Assembly: GCA_964478545.1 (NCBI GenBank)
Contig: CAYZIS010000001.1
Location: forward strand, 62,001-126,000
Direction of reading: 5' to 3'
Length of the DNA stretch: 64,000 bases
Source of the DNA: DQWO01 sp964478545
Lineage (GTDB): Bacteria > Desulfobacterota > Anaeroferrophillalia > Anaeroferrophillales > Anaeroferrophillaceae
Position 1 is the stretch's first letter. Every line of letters begins with the position of its first letter. The notes under the pieces are model-generated. The model was not told the origin of the DNA and did no database searches. It saw nothing but the letters and a program-made list of their open reading frames with translations. Made by a program: the position numbers and the translations under genes. Below are positions 9,469 through 17,457 of the stretch, one piece after another.

Positions 9469-12138
9469 TTAGTGGGCTTCCTGCCAATTTTTCCCTACCC
9501 CGATCTCCACCAGCAAGGGAACCTGCAATGCAATAATTTCCGTCATTTCCCGACGGACCATTTCCCGCATTGATTCCACTTCATCCGGCCAAACCTCAAA
9601 TACCAGTTCATCATGTATCTGCATAATCATTTTTGACTGCCAGCTCTCAGTTTTCAACCGGTGATCAAGATTAATCATCACCAATTTAATCAAATCTGCA
9701 GCGGATCCCTGTATAGGACTGTTTACCGCCATGCGGCGGGCCATTTCCCGGCGATTAGGATTGCGGCTGTTGAGTTCGGGAAGATAGCGTCGGCGCCCCA
9801 ACATCGTTGAAACATAGCCCTGTTTCTCCCCTTCAGCAACTAATTGCTCAAAATAGATTTTAACCTGAGCGTAGGTGGTAAAATAATTGTCTATATAAGC
9901 TTTAGCCGTCGCCCTGTCAATTTTCAACTCCCGGGCTAAACCATAAGGACTCATACCATAGAGAACTCCAAAGTTTACAACCTTCGCCTCCCGACGCATG
10001 TCCGCGGTTACCATCAACGGCAGGACTTCAAAAATACGGGCAGCGGTTAAAGTGTGAATGTCATCTCCGCGGTCAAATGCCGCCAGCAATTCCGGATCAC
10101 GGGACAGATGAGCCAGAATGCGCAGTTCAATTTGTGAATAGTCGGCTGACATAATAACATTATTGCCCTCACCAATGAATGCACGTCTGATATGGCCGCC
10201 TTCCTGACTGCGAATTGGGATATTCTGCAAATTCGGGTTACTGGAAGAGAGACGACCTGTCGCGGTAACTGTCTGATTGTATGAAGTATGCACCCTACCG
10301 GTTTCCCGATTAACCAGCTTCGGGAGGGCGTCAAGATAGGTTGATTTCAGTTTGGCTAAGGATCGGTAGGCAAGAATTTTTTCCGGCAGCGGGTGTTGGG
10401 TGGCCAGCTCGTTCAGGACATCAACATTGGTGGATGCTCCAGTCTTGGTTTTTTTTATGACTGGTAAATTCAGGCGATCAAACAAGACCTCCGCCAACTG
10501 TTTAGGTGAATTAATATTGAAGTTAAGTCCGGCCATGGTAAAAATCTCTTGTTCCATGGCTTTCAGTTTTATTGCATACTCACCTGCCAATCTGTGCAGA
10601 AGAAAAGTATCTATCTTTACTCCGGCCATTTCCATTTGCATCAAAACTGAAACCAATGGCATCTCAAGTTCATAAAATAACTGCTCAAGACCAGCTTGCT
10701 TAACTTTGTCTACCAACTGTTCATGTAACAGATACGTTAGAGAAGCATCTTCACAGGCATACTCAGAGGCAATATCAAGTTTAACCTGATCAAAGGTACA
10801 AGCTTTTTTACCATGACCAACTACATCTTTGAACTCTATAGGGGCATGCTGAAGCATTTCCTGGGATATGGCCGACAAACTATGGCTATGACGTTCCGGA
10901 TTTAAGACATAGGACGCCACCATGGTATCGTACAACTTACCGGCCATTATGAGACCATGTCTTAAGAGAACAATCATATCATATTTAATATTATGGCCCC
11001 ATTTTTCAATGCCAGACTGTAGCAGAACCGGACCAAGATGGAGAACCAGATCTTTGAGACATACTTGTTGCCCGGCAATTTCGGGGGCATGGCCAACCGG
11101 AATATAGCAAGCATCCCCCTCATTCCAGGAAAGAGAGACTCCAACCAACTTGGCATCCATAGCATTGACAGAGGTAGTTTCTGTATCGATGGCAAAGCCT
11201 TTTGCTTTCAACAACTGAGCTGTTACTTCCTGTAATTGCTCAGCAGTTACAATCAATCGATAGCCAACAGAACTAATATTCTTACGAGGAACAATCTTCT
11301 TAGCTAAACGATAAAATTCAAGTTCCTGAAAAAGATCCTGTATAAGTTGATGATTCATTTCACGACGTGAAAGATCCTCACATTTTAAGTCCAGGGGCAC
11401 TTGATCATCAAGGGTCACTAGTACCCTGGATAGCTTGGCGTCATCAATTCCCGCTACAATCCTCTGCCGCCATCCTTGTCGTTTTATCTGACCCGCATGT
11501 TCAAGCAAATTTTCCAATGAGCCATATTCCCGTAGCAGGGCCACTGCTGTCTTTGGACCAACACCTTTTATTCCCGGAACATTATCTGATTTATCCCCTG
11601 CCAAAGCCAGTAAATCCAACAAACGCTCCCCTGAGACTCCAAACTTCTTTTCAACTTCCGGAATAGTGTAGATTTTTCCCTTAAGGGTGTCATTCATGAC
11701 TACACTATCTCCAACAAGGCTCATAAGATCTTTGTCTCCGGAGATAATGACTACCGCAAATCCTTTTTCTTTTGCCTCTTTGACCAGGGTTGCAATCAGG
11801 TCATCAGCCTCATATCCATCATGATGCAATGCCGGAATCCCCAAAGCACCAAGCACCTGGGGAAAATAAGGTATCTGCTGCGCCAGATCCTCAGGCATTG
11901 GAGGACGATTCGCTTTGTATTCTGGATAAATTTTATCCCTCCAGGTTGGTCGTCTGGCATCCATGGCCACTACAAGATATTCCGGCTGCTCAGTTTCAAG
12001 CAATTTGAGCATCATGGTGGTGAACCCATAAATGGCATTAGTCGGCTGTCCCTGCGCGGTTATCAACTCCGGCAGCGCATGATAAGCCCGGTAGATAAAG
12101 GAACTACCATCTACCACATAGATTTTTTTCTTTTCCAT
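9469..12138 (-). CDS. polA: DNA polymerase I
   Basis: About 889 residues in three domains. Residues 1 to about 270 are the 5'-3' exonuclease (VDGSSFIYRAYHALP, GDKSDNVPGIKGVGPKTA). A 3'-5' proofreading domain keeps its acidic residues (FAIDTETTS, near 315). The C-terminal family A polymerase has motif A (SADYSQIELRILAH), motif B (REAKVVNFGVLYGM) and motif C (MQIHDELVFEV). It fills gaps in repair and Okazaki-fragment processing. The in-frame ATG starting MEKKKIYVVDG is the likely start. A GTG five codons upstream is the alternative, and neither has a strong ribosome site. A family B repeat whose promoter-like end faces this gene lies about 160 bases upstream. Confidence 0.95.
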   Translation of the reverse strand: MEKKKIYVVDGSSFIYRAYHALPELITAQGQPTNAIYGFTTMMLKLLETEQPEYLVVAMDARRPTWRDKIYPEYKANRPPMPEDLAQQIPYFPQVLGALGIPALHHDGYEADDLIATLVKEAKEKGFAVVIISGDKDLMSLVGDSVVMNDTLKGKIYTIPEVEKKFGVSGERLLDLLALAGDKSDNVPGIKGVGPKTAVALLREYGSLENLLEHAGQIKRQGWRQRIVAGIDDAKLSRVLVTLDDQVPLDLKCEDLSRREMNHQLIQDLFQELEFYRLAKKIVPRKNISSVGYRLIVTAEQLQEVTAQLLKAKGFAIDTETTSVNAMDAKLVGVSLSWNEGDACYIPVGHAPEIAGQQVCLKDLVLHLGPVLLQSGIEKWGHNIKYDMIVLLRHGLIMAGKLYDTMVASYVLNPERHSHSLSAISQEMLQHAPIEFKDVVGHGKKACTFDQVKLDIASEYACEDASLTYLLHEQLVDKVKQAGLEQLFYELEMPLVSVLMQMEMAGVKIDTFLLHRLAGEYAIKLKAMEQEIFTMAGLNFNINSPKQLAEVLFDRLNLPVIKKTKTGASTNVDVLNELATQHPLPEKILAYRSLAKLKSTYLDALPKLVNRETGRVHTSYNQTVTATGRLSSSNPNLQNIPIRSQEGGHIRRAFIGEGNNVIMSADYSQIELRILAHLSRDPELLAAFDRGDDIHTLTAARIFEVLPLMVTADMRREAKVVNFGVLYGMSPYGLARELKIDRATAKAYIDNYFTTYAQVKIYFEQLVAEGEKQGYVSTMLGRRRYLPELNSRNPNRREMARRMAVNSPIQGSAADLIKLVMINLDHRLKTESWQSKMIMQIHDELVFEVWPDEVESMREMVRREMTEIIALQVPLLVEIGVGKNWQEAH

Positions 12139-12295
12139 CTTCCGAACAAACACCCGTAATCATCAATAGCGATGGCGATAGGATTGACAGATAATCTTGA
12201 TACTTTTCTAAAAAGTCGCAAAACCGATGGCCTACAAAAATATTCACCCATAAAAACATTGTAGGAAAATATACTTCCCCAAATAATAATCAGTC

Positions 12296-12538
12296 TGGAA
12301 TTCCAATATAAGAAAACTTTTGTAGGATATCCAATTGAAGTTACTTTCGGCGCGACACCGTGAGATACCGTTGTTTTTTCCGGCTAATGGAGCGCAGAAA
12401 TTGACCTGTCTGAGCCCTGCAAGGGCGAGTTTGGCAATTTCAGCGTAATGAGCCGTTGAAAAAACAGGCAATCGAGCACAAAAAAGAGCCTGAAGTAACT
12501 CCAGTTGACAAAATATAGGACCTTATATCGCAATTCCA
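12296..12538. repeat. family B MITE-like element, copy 1
   Basis: An element of about 243 bp bounded by TGGAATTCCAATATAAG and, inverted, TTATATCGCAATTCCA. The ends are flanked by an 8-bp direct repeat TAATCAGT (12287-12294 and 12540-12547), the expected scar of transposition. The interior is also largely palindromic and has no open reading frame of note. Copies lie at 32713-32952 and, inverted, at 47167-47411. It fills most of the polA-ychF gap. Confidence 0.85.
12305..12334 (-). promoter_or_regulatory. outward promoter-like pair in family B copy 1, facing polA
   Basis: Reading out of the element toward polA, TTGGAT (12334-12329) and TATATT (12310-12305) are separated by 18 bases. The same arrangement recurs at the same end of the other family B copies. 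It is inferred from hexamer similarity only. Confidence 0.4.
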
Positions 12539-12554
12539 GTAATCAGTGACATTC

Positions 12555-13652
12555 TTAGACATTGAATCGAAAATTTATGATATCACCATCCTTTACCACA
12601 TATTCCTTCCCCTCAAGACGAAGCAAGCCTTTCTCTTTTGCCCGGCCCATATCTCCCGCGCAATCAACAAAATCATCATAGGCCAGCACTTCCGCCCGGA
12701 TAAAGCCCCGCGCAATGTCGGAATGGATCTTTCCCGCAGCTTTCAATGCTGTGGTTCCTGCTGTGATTGTCCATGCTTTCACTTCATCTTTACCCACTGT
12801 AAAGAAGGGTATCAACCCTAACAACGAATAAGAGTGCCGCGCCACCAGCTCCAGGGCCGGTGTTGCGATCCCCAAATCATCCATAAAAGCCTGACGATCT
12901 TCATTATCTAATTGGGAAATTTCCATTTCAACTTTCGCCGACAAGGCAATAACATCGGTATTAGCCCCTGTCATCTGTCCTTTTACCGCCGCGACAAGAT
13001 CCTCTTTTTCTTTGACCTCAACTTCTTCGTCCACATTTACCACGATCAATTCCGGCCTTTGTGATAGAAATTGATAGGTATTCAGTACGAGTAACTCATC
13101 CCGGGAAAATTCAATATCACGTAAGACTTTTTCATCCTCAAGGGCTGCGCGACAGCGGACGAGAATCTGCTGTTCTTTCAGCAGCAGATTCTTATCCTGC
13201 CCTTTCTTCAAGCTTGCTGCAATCCTTTCAAGTCGCTTTTCTACCAGCTCCAAGTCAGCAAACAATAATTCCATCTCCACTATTTCGGCATCCAGTGCCG
13301 GTGCCACCCGATTCTCATAGGCAGGAACCATTTCGTTTGAAAACCCCCTTACCACCTGAATCAGCGCCTGCACATCCCGTACCTGATTACACACCCGACG
13401 CCCTGGAGAGTCTTTACCCCCTCCAGGAACAATGCCCAGCATGTCAAACAATTCCATATCTGCATAGGTAGTCTTCTTTGGTTCATACACCTGTACCAGA
13501 TAATCGATACGTGGATCTGGCACCCTGACCATTCCAACATGAGGCTCTGGCTTGACCGTAATAACCGGGCTGGAATCCTCACTCATACCAGTCAATGAAT
13601 TAAACAAAGCCGTCTTTCCTGTATTAGGTAAACCCAAAATCCCTATTCGCAT
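12555..13652 (-). CDS. ychF: YchF/OLA1-type ribosome-associated ATPase
   Basis: A 365-residue Obg-family P-loop protein that binds ribosomes and, unusually, prefers ATP. The P-loop is GLPNTGKTALFN near residue 6. The usual GTP-specificity NKxD is replaced by a VNVDE segment, as expected for YchF. A coiled-coil insertion (about 130-180) and a C-terminal TGS domain ending NFRFNV are present. The start ATG of MRIGILG follows GAGGTG; the longer reading frame upstream lacks support. The family B element and ychF are separated by only 16 bases at the gene's 3' end. Confidence 0.95.
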   Translation of the reverse strand: MRIGILGLPNTGKTALFNSLTGMSEDSSPVITVKPEPHVGMVRVPDPRIDYLVQVYEPKKTTYADMELFDMLGIVPGGGKDSPGRRVCNQVRDVQALIQVVRGFSNEMVPAYENRVAPALDAEIVEMELLFADLELVEKRLERIAASLKKGQDKNLLLKEQQILVRCRAALEDEKVLRDIEFSRDELLVLNTYQFLSQRPELIVVNVDEEVEVKEKEDLVAAVKGQMTGANTDVIALSAKVEMEISQLDNEDRQAFMDDLGIATPALELVARHSYSLLGLIPFFTVGKDEVKAWTITAGTTALKAAGKIHSDIARGFIRAEVLAYDDFVDCAGDMGRAKEKGLLRLEGKEYVVKDGDIINFRFNV

Positions 13653-13789
13653 AAACACCTCACTAACCTTCACAAACTGATAGTACCAACGATGTAGCCG
13701 CAAAGCCGGGATTCAAGCGCCAAAAACACCGAAGTCAACCCCAATTAGAAGAATACCACAACTTTACCGGGCAATAATGATTTTCACTA

Positions 13790-13807
13790 ATGTTTCACGT
13801 GAAACAT
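13790..13807. promoter_or_regulatory. parS: parS-like ParB binding site
   Basis: A perfect 18-bp palindrome ATGTTTCACGTGAAACAT. Its 16-bp core TGTTTCACGTGAAACA matches the conserved bacterial chromosomal parS consensus (TGTTNCACGTGAAACA) at every position. It lies in the noncoding gap between ychF and the rpoZ terminator. parS sites are normally near the replication origin, so this hints that the window lies on the origin-proximal part of the chromosome. A Noc-type site would differ at the consensus ends. Confidence 0.75.
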
Positions 13808-13870
13808 ACGAATATCACTCAAACAGAAGCCCTGACTTAATAACGCATCGCTTCAGTTTCGCTGTGACAC

Positions 13871-13900
13871 AAAAAAGAGGACACCAAGGTCCTCTTTTTT
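13871..13900 (-). terminator. Rho-independent terminator downstream of rpoZ
   Basis: A perfect 12-bp stem, AAAAAAGAGGAC with GTCCTCTTTTTT, closes on a six-base loop. The T run lies on both strands, so it can act in either direction. It lies 38 bases after the rpoZ stop codon and would end the gmk-rpoZ transcript. Confidence 0.9.
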
Positions 13901-13938
13901 AATTGAATATACCAAGACACACTACACCTGCCAGTCAT

Positions 13939-14130
13939 TCATTCGTATTCCGGCCATACTTTGCCGGCGGCTATTTCCCGCAAAGCCATGACAATGGGCC
14001 GATTTTTATAACTCTCTACAAGTGGCTCCTGCCCTTTAAAAATCTTTTTGGATCTCCTCGATGCCAAGACAACCAATTCAAATCTATTCGGCACCTTTGC
14101 TAAACAATCTTCAACGGTTACTCGCGCCAT
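13939..14130 (-). CDS. rpoZ: RNA polymerase omega subunit
   Basis: A 63-residue omega subunit that aids assembly of beta-prime into RNA polymerase. The start is the ATG of MARVTVEDC, matching the usual omega N-terminus. The longer open frame overlaps gmk and has no family match. Core segments RFELVVLASRRSKKI and NRPIVMALREIAAGKV are present. It follows gmk by 23 bases. In relatives gmk-rpoZ usually follows yicC-remA directly, but here an islet separates the pairs. Confidence 0.93.
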   Translation of the reverse strand: MARVTVEDCLAKVPNRFELVVLASRRSKKIFKGQEPLVESYKNRPIVMALREIAAGKVWPEYE

Positions 14131-14153
14131 ATCACACCTCTTTCTATTGTTTT

Positions 14154-14777
14154 CTATACGATAGTAGCAAGATATCCTGCCTGAAACAAAAAATCCCGCT
14201 GTCGACTCATCCGACAACGTTCGCTGGTTACCAAGCAACAAAGACTATTTGCTGCCTCATCTATACGGTCATTGATTATCAGATAATCATAATCTATCCC
14301 TCTGGCTATCTCCTTCTCCGCATTTATCATCCTTAGCTTCACTACCTCCTCAGCATCAGTGCCCCTTCCAAGCAATCGTTTTTGCAGAATTTTCTTTGAA
14401 GGAGGTAAAACAAACACCAAAACAGCACGCGCTGGCATCAGCTTTTGGACATGGAGTCCCCCCTGAACGTCGATATCAAGCAATACATCCTGTCCGGCAT
14501 CCAAAAGAACCTGAACCGCTTGTCGACTTGTGCCATAAAAGTTTCCATGAACCTCCTCCCATTCAAGGAAGAAACCTTCTTCCACCAAGCTTATAAAACC
14601 GGACCGGGTCACGAAATGATAATCAATCCCGTCCCGCTCAGCACCTCGCGGCTTCCTGCTTGTATACGATACTGAATATACCAGATTCTCCATGCGGTCA
14701 AGACACAAACGACCCAAAGTACTCTTTCCTCCCCCTGATGGAGAAGATAAAATCACCAACAAACCTGATAAAGCCAT
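14154..14777 (-). CDS. gmk: guanylate kinase
   Basis: A 207-residue cytosolic enzyme phosphorylating GMP to GDP. The P-loop SSPSGGGKST is near residue 11, the GMP-binding motifs SYTSRKPRGAERDGIDYHF and GTSRQAVQ follow, and the lid carries QKRLLGRGTD. The ATG of MALSGLLVIL is taken as the start. Twelve further upstream residues (MFLSIFFRNDEI) are probably not translated. Upstream lie a degenerate family B end with a promoter-like sequence and the cassette islet, which would separate gmk from the remA-yicC promoter. Confidence 0.94.
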   Translation of the reverse strand: MALSGLLVILSSPSGGGKSTLGRLCLDRMENLVYSVSYTSRKPRGAERDGIDYHFVTRSGFISLVEEGFFLEWEEVHGNFYGTSRQAVQVLLDAGQDVLLDIDVQGGLHVQKLMPARAVLVFVLPPSKKILQKRLLGRGTDAEEVVKLRMINAEKEIARGIDYDYLIINDRIDEAANSLCCLVTSERCRMSRQRDFLFQAGYLATIV

Positions 14778-14820
14778 TATTTCATCATTCCTAAAAAATA
14801 TCGACAGAAACAAATCTCAA

Positions 14821-14890
14821 CTTGAATTCTAATATAAGGGAACTATTACAGAATATTCAATTGAAATTACTGCCAGCGCGACATCGCTAG
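14821..14890. repeat. degenerate, truncated family B element with promoter-like end
   Basis: The first 70 bases resemble the left end of family B (CTTGAATTCTAATATAAG, then CAATTGAAATTACTGCC), but the rest of the element is missing. Reading toward gmk, TTGAAT (14860-14855) and TATATT (14836-14831) are spaced by 18 bases, as in the other copies. It adjoins the cassette islet, so it marks the islet's boundary on the gmk side and may supply the gmk-rpoZ promoter. Confidence 0.6.
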
Positions 14891-14899
14891 AGTAACGAC

Positions 14900-14993
14900 T
14901 GACATCACTTGCCGGACCGCAATGCCTCAAGGAAACTACGGACGGCTATTCCCGGTCAAGTGTATGTTTTGGTTCGGCGATTTTTGCCGATTA
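14900..14993 (-). other. truncated attC-like repeat at the end of the cassette islet
   Basis: On the minus strand this begins ATAATCGGCAAAAATCGCC and continues GAACCAAAACATACA and GAATAGCCG. It is nearly identical to the start of the complete inverted repeat at 15687-15791, but the matching right half (GTTCGGC) is absent. The third-module repeat starting GGCCGAACC (15140-15133) is a further relative. It is most simply a decayed cassette end. Confidence 0.45.
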
Positions 14994-15166
14994 TAAACGT
15001 AAGATTCCTTAAAAACTCAATTTATGATGCAAAATTGGCCGTTTAAGCCCTTTTTTTGTCCGTTTTTTAAAAGTGTTCTATGTTCCGACCCCGGCTTGTC
15101 CGGCCGGTTTATCGCGCGGTTCGTCGGTTCGGGTTCGGCCGATTTATTTTTTAATAATCAAACTTA

Positions 15167-15382
15167 TTAATGAACTATTGTGGTTTTTGCTATATTAATA
15201 AGTGATAGTAGTGCATTATTTACCGCATCGTCAGTTGGAAATGACTTTGCTACTTCAGTTTCCAAAAGCACAAGATTATGTGATTCTTTGTATGCCTCGT
15301 AATATTTCCCCCGAATACCTTTGCCTAGATCTTCTCTTTTGTATTCTGCTCTCATTTCGTGTTCTTCTTTAGTCTTCTTCAT
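15167..15382 (-). CDS. probable antitoxin partner of BrnT-like toxin
   Basis: A small protein of 71 residues taken from the internal ATG (MKKTKEEHEMR). The central segment GKGIRGKYYEAY and VLLETEVAKSFPTDDAVNNAL resembles antitoxins found behind BrnT-like toxins, where the C-terminal part forms a short DNA-binding helix bundle. It overlaps the end of the toxin gene by 14 bases, the usual translational coupling of toxin-antitoxin pairs. No canonical BrnA ribbon-helix-helix is obvious, so the family is inferred from context and pattern. Confidence 0.7.
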   Translation of the reverse strand: MKKTKEEHEMRAEYKREDLGKGIRGKYYEAYKESHNLVLLETEVAKSFPTDDAVNNALLSLINIAKTTIVH

Positions 15383-15641
15383 AAATTTTAACCTCATACT
15401 TTGTCATTTGACGCGCACTGATAATCCTAGTTTTATCACCACGATTTGTATGTGAAACAATAAGTTTTTTCCCTAATCTCGATAATCCAAAAGTTATTAA
15501 TCTGACTTCATTTAATGAATTATCTGGATCGTCAAAGGTTAGGGCAAGAGGGTCACCAAACACTGTGCCTGCCTCATGAAAGGAAATCCCATGCTTAGTT
15601 TCATTTGATTTTGCTTTTTTCTTATCCCACTCGAATTCCAT
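15369..15641 (-). CDS. brnT: BrnT family ribonuclease toxin
   Basis: A 90-residue protein with the BrnT pattern: N-terminal FEWDKKKAKSNETKHGISF, central AGTVFGDPLALTFDD, then VRLITFGLS and a C-terminal RIISARQMTKYE. BrnT toxins are RelE-fold ribonucleases that inhibit translation and are neutralised by the adjacent gene product. The toxin gene comes first here, which is typical for this type. The pair forms one module of the islet between gmk and remA and is followed by an attC-like repeat. Confidence 0.85.
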   Translation of the reverse strand: MEFEWDKKKAKSNETKHGISFHEAGTVFGDPLALTFDDPDNSLNEVRLITFGLSRLGKKLIVSHTNRGDKTRIISARQMTKYEVKIYEED

Positions 15642-15686
15642 ATAAGAATCTTCTTTTTAATTTTAGCATGATTGGACGAATTTACC

Positions 15687-15774
15687 GCCGAACAATCAAG
15701 CTCACCAGCCGCACCGTAAGTTTTAATTGAGGTCCGGCGGCTATTCGCGGTCGGTCTGTATATTTTGGTTCGGC
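15687..15774 (-). other. attC-like inverted repeat 2
   Basis: An 88-bp imperfect palindrome bounded on the minus strand by GCCGAAC (15774-15768) and GTTCGGC (15693-15687), a perfect 7-bp inverse pair. The inner arms AGCCGC and GCGGCT can also pair, leaving unpaired bases. It lies 69 bases after the stop codon of the two-gene TIGR04255 module and just before brnT, the position of an attC site in an integron cassette. The core differs from the classical GTTRRRY at the fourth base, so it is less certain than the site at 17375. Confidence 0.45.
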
Positions 15775-15842
15775 GATTTTTTGCCGATTATGCAATTAAT
15801 GTTCAGGGATTAAATAAATCCCTCACCAATATTCCCAATTTT

Positions 15843-16454
15843 TCAGACAGGGTGTTCTGGCAATCCAATCCTTGATATGTAATATGAAAACCTTTGATTG
15901 ATTTTCTCCTTGAACAAATCATCAATGGAGCAAAAACGTCTGTCAATTTGGTCATAAATGACCTTTTTGTAAACTGAAAAAAAATGCTTAAAATCAATTA
16001 TCAAATCTGGAATGTCCTTGTCTGGGAAATTCAAAAAGTGATACCTTGGAATCTCATTATCAATGATTTTTTTAATTGTTGTATCTTTCCTTTTTTGTGG
16101 CCTGTTGTTTGAAAAAATCCCACCCCAATGAGTACCACTTAAAAATTGTTCAAATATGAACACAGGGGCAATTGCAATGTGGAGCAAATTATTATCACAT
16201 AACACTTCATTATTATTCCAAAAATCAGTTTCCAAATCGCATTCCTGATTAAGACAAATAACGAAAGGAAATGATATTTTCCGAACAGTTACGATAGATT
16301 TTTCGGTTTCTAAATTTTCTATTATTTCGATATCTTGAAATATGTCACCTTGTGACAGCCTTTTCAGTGGTTTCTTTGTTTTCCTCGCCGATATCTTCAA
16401 AGATTGCGGTCGTTTGATACCTGACTGTAATTCTTTTTGGTGTTCTTTGGTCAT
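15843..16454 (-). CDS. uncharacterised partner of the TIGR04255-like gene
   Basis: A 203-residue soluble protein that I cannot assign. Visible segments are LSQGDIFQDIEII, FPFVICLNQECDLETD, LLHIAIAPVFIFEQF and RYHFLNFPDKDIPDLIIDFKH, with no membrane segment. I prefer the ATG at 16454 because GGAAGTGAG precedes it. A GTG two codons upstream is possible. Genes with the LNQECDLETD pattern often sit beside TIGR04255 proteins, and here it follows that gene by 66 bases on the same strand. A 58-codon frame (16345-16521) begins in a TAATG overlap with the upstream stop and runs out of frame across the start region, which may couple translation. Confidence 0.65.
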   Translation of the reverse strand: MTKEHQKELQSGIKRPQSLKISARKTKKPLKRLSQGDIFQDIEIIENLETEKSIVTVRKISFPFVICLNQECDLETDFWNNNEVLCDNNLLHIAIAPVFIFEQFLSGTHWGGIFSNNRPQKRKDTTIKKIIDNEIPRYHFLNFPDKDIPDLIIDFKHFFSVYKKVIYDQIDRRFCSIDDLFKEKINQRFSYYISRIGLPEHPV

Positions 16455-16520
16455 TTGCACTCACTTCCACTGTTTTTTTTGATTCTGCCTCTGACGGAAT
16501 AGGATTTATATAGTCTGTCA

Positions 16521-17270
16521 TTACTTCAAATCCTGTAGGTATTTAGGGTTAATCTCTTTAACAAATTTACCATATGCCGCATGATTCAAGTTGGTAATGA
16601 GGCCCTCCCATTCAGTTGCACCACTCTCACTCTCAACAAATGAATCTATGTCCAACAACAAATCAAACACAGCAATAACAGAAGGATAAAACTTATTAGG
16701 AATTCCGTATTGGAAACGCATCTTAAATCCATCATTGTTATATTCTTCCATCCCGATTACTCGTGTTTGCATATCTTCTTCGCTAAGCATCGTCCTAACA
16801 AGCGAAGATAATCTTTTTCCATAAATCTTACCAATGTTCCTTTTTGTTTTGCATTGGAATTGATTTATATACCTTAACCCTATTCTCTTCGACTTAACTT
16901 CACTGCTAAGAGATTTAACAACATTAACCACCTTATTCATAATTCCTTTGTACGAGGAATTATCTTTGTATTGATTACTTTCCAGCCAAAATGCACATTG
17001 TGTTTCAGAAAAAGTCATCGAAATAGATTTCTCCTCTGACACCAAAACATAGTCAAAAGTATCTCCTTGAGTTACCTCAGACGACCCTTTTGTGAAATTT
17101 ATCGAAAATTTATTTAGCTGTTTTTTTTCAGTTCTGTCGAAATGTTCAGACATTTTCTCAGCAATTTTTGCAATTTCCACCTGGCCGTCATTTATTAGAT
17201 CTACTTTAAGTATAAAATTTTTGATCTCATTTTTTGCCAACGTATTATCACCAGTCATATCTTCAGTCAT
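16521..17270 (-). CDS. TIGR04255 family protein
   Basis: About 249 residues. It matches the sporadically distributed TIGR04255 family in overall pattern: a beta-rich middle with YVLVSEEKSISMTFSE, the central SKRIGLRYINQF and a C-terminal AYGKFVKEINPKYLQDL. The family's function is unknown and it is usually found in accessory regions beside one short partner gene. The start ATG follows GAGGATGGG. The coding region is AT-rich compared with the housekeeping genes on either side of the islet, consistent with acquisition. It begins 105 bases after an attC-like site. Confidence 0.7.
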   Translation of the reverse strand: MTEDMTGDNTLAKNEIKNFILKVDLINDGQVEIAKIAEKMSEHFDRTEKKQLNKFSINFTKGSSEVTQGDTFDYVLVSEEKSISMTFSETQCAFWLESNQYKDNSSYKGIMNKVVNVVKSLSSEVKSKRIGLRYINQFQCKTKRNIGKIYGKRLSSLVRTMLSEEDMQTRVIGMEEYNNDGFKMRFQYGIPNKFYPSVIAVFDLLLDIDSFVESESGATEWEGLITNLNHAAYGKFVKEINPKYLQDLK

Positions 17271-17374
17271 CAACCCATCCTCTATTGATTATTTGAATAC
17301 ATGTAATAATTCAGAGTTAACTTTTACAATTACTGTCATTATGTTTTGCTTAGCTCATCGGATATTTTTTGTCC

Positions 17375-17446
17375 GCCTAACGTATTTCTCACCTGCCGGT
17401 GTGGAGCGCAGCGTAACGCCGGTCAGGTGCAGAAAATGGTTAGGGC
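17375..17446 (-). other. attC-like recombination site 1
   Basis: A 72-bp imperfect palindrome. On the minus strand it starts GCCCTAAC and ends GTTAGGC, the latter a perfect match to the integron core GTTRRRY. Inside, CACCTGACCGG pairs with CCGGCAGGTG with one extra base, the extrahelical-base arrangement typical of attC. It begins 12 bases after the stop codon of the coiled-coil gene, the normal place for attC in a cassette. This is the strongest site of the islet. Confidence 0.65.
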
Positions 17447-17457
17447 TTTGTCTTTCA

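Noticed and set aside
16345..16521. Frameshift at the run of eight A as an explanation for the split start of the 15843-16454 gene.
   Set aside because: The frame of the long gene has TGA directly before its GTG start, so a slip in the A run would end translation rather than join the frames.
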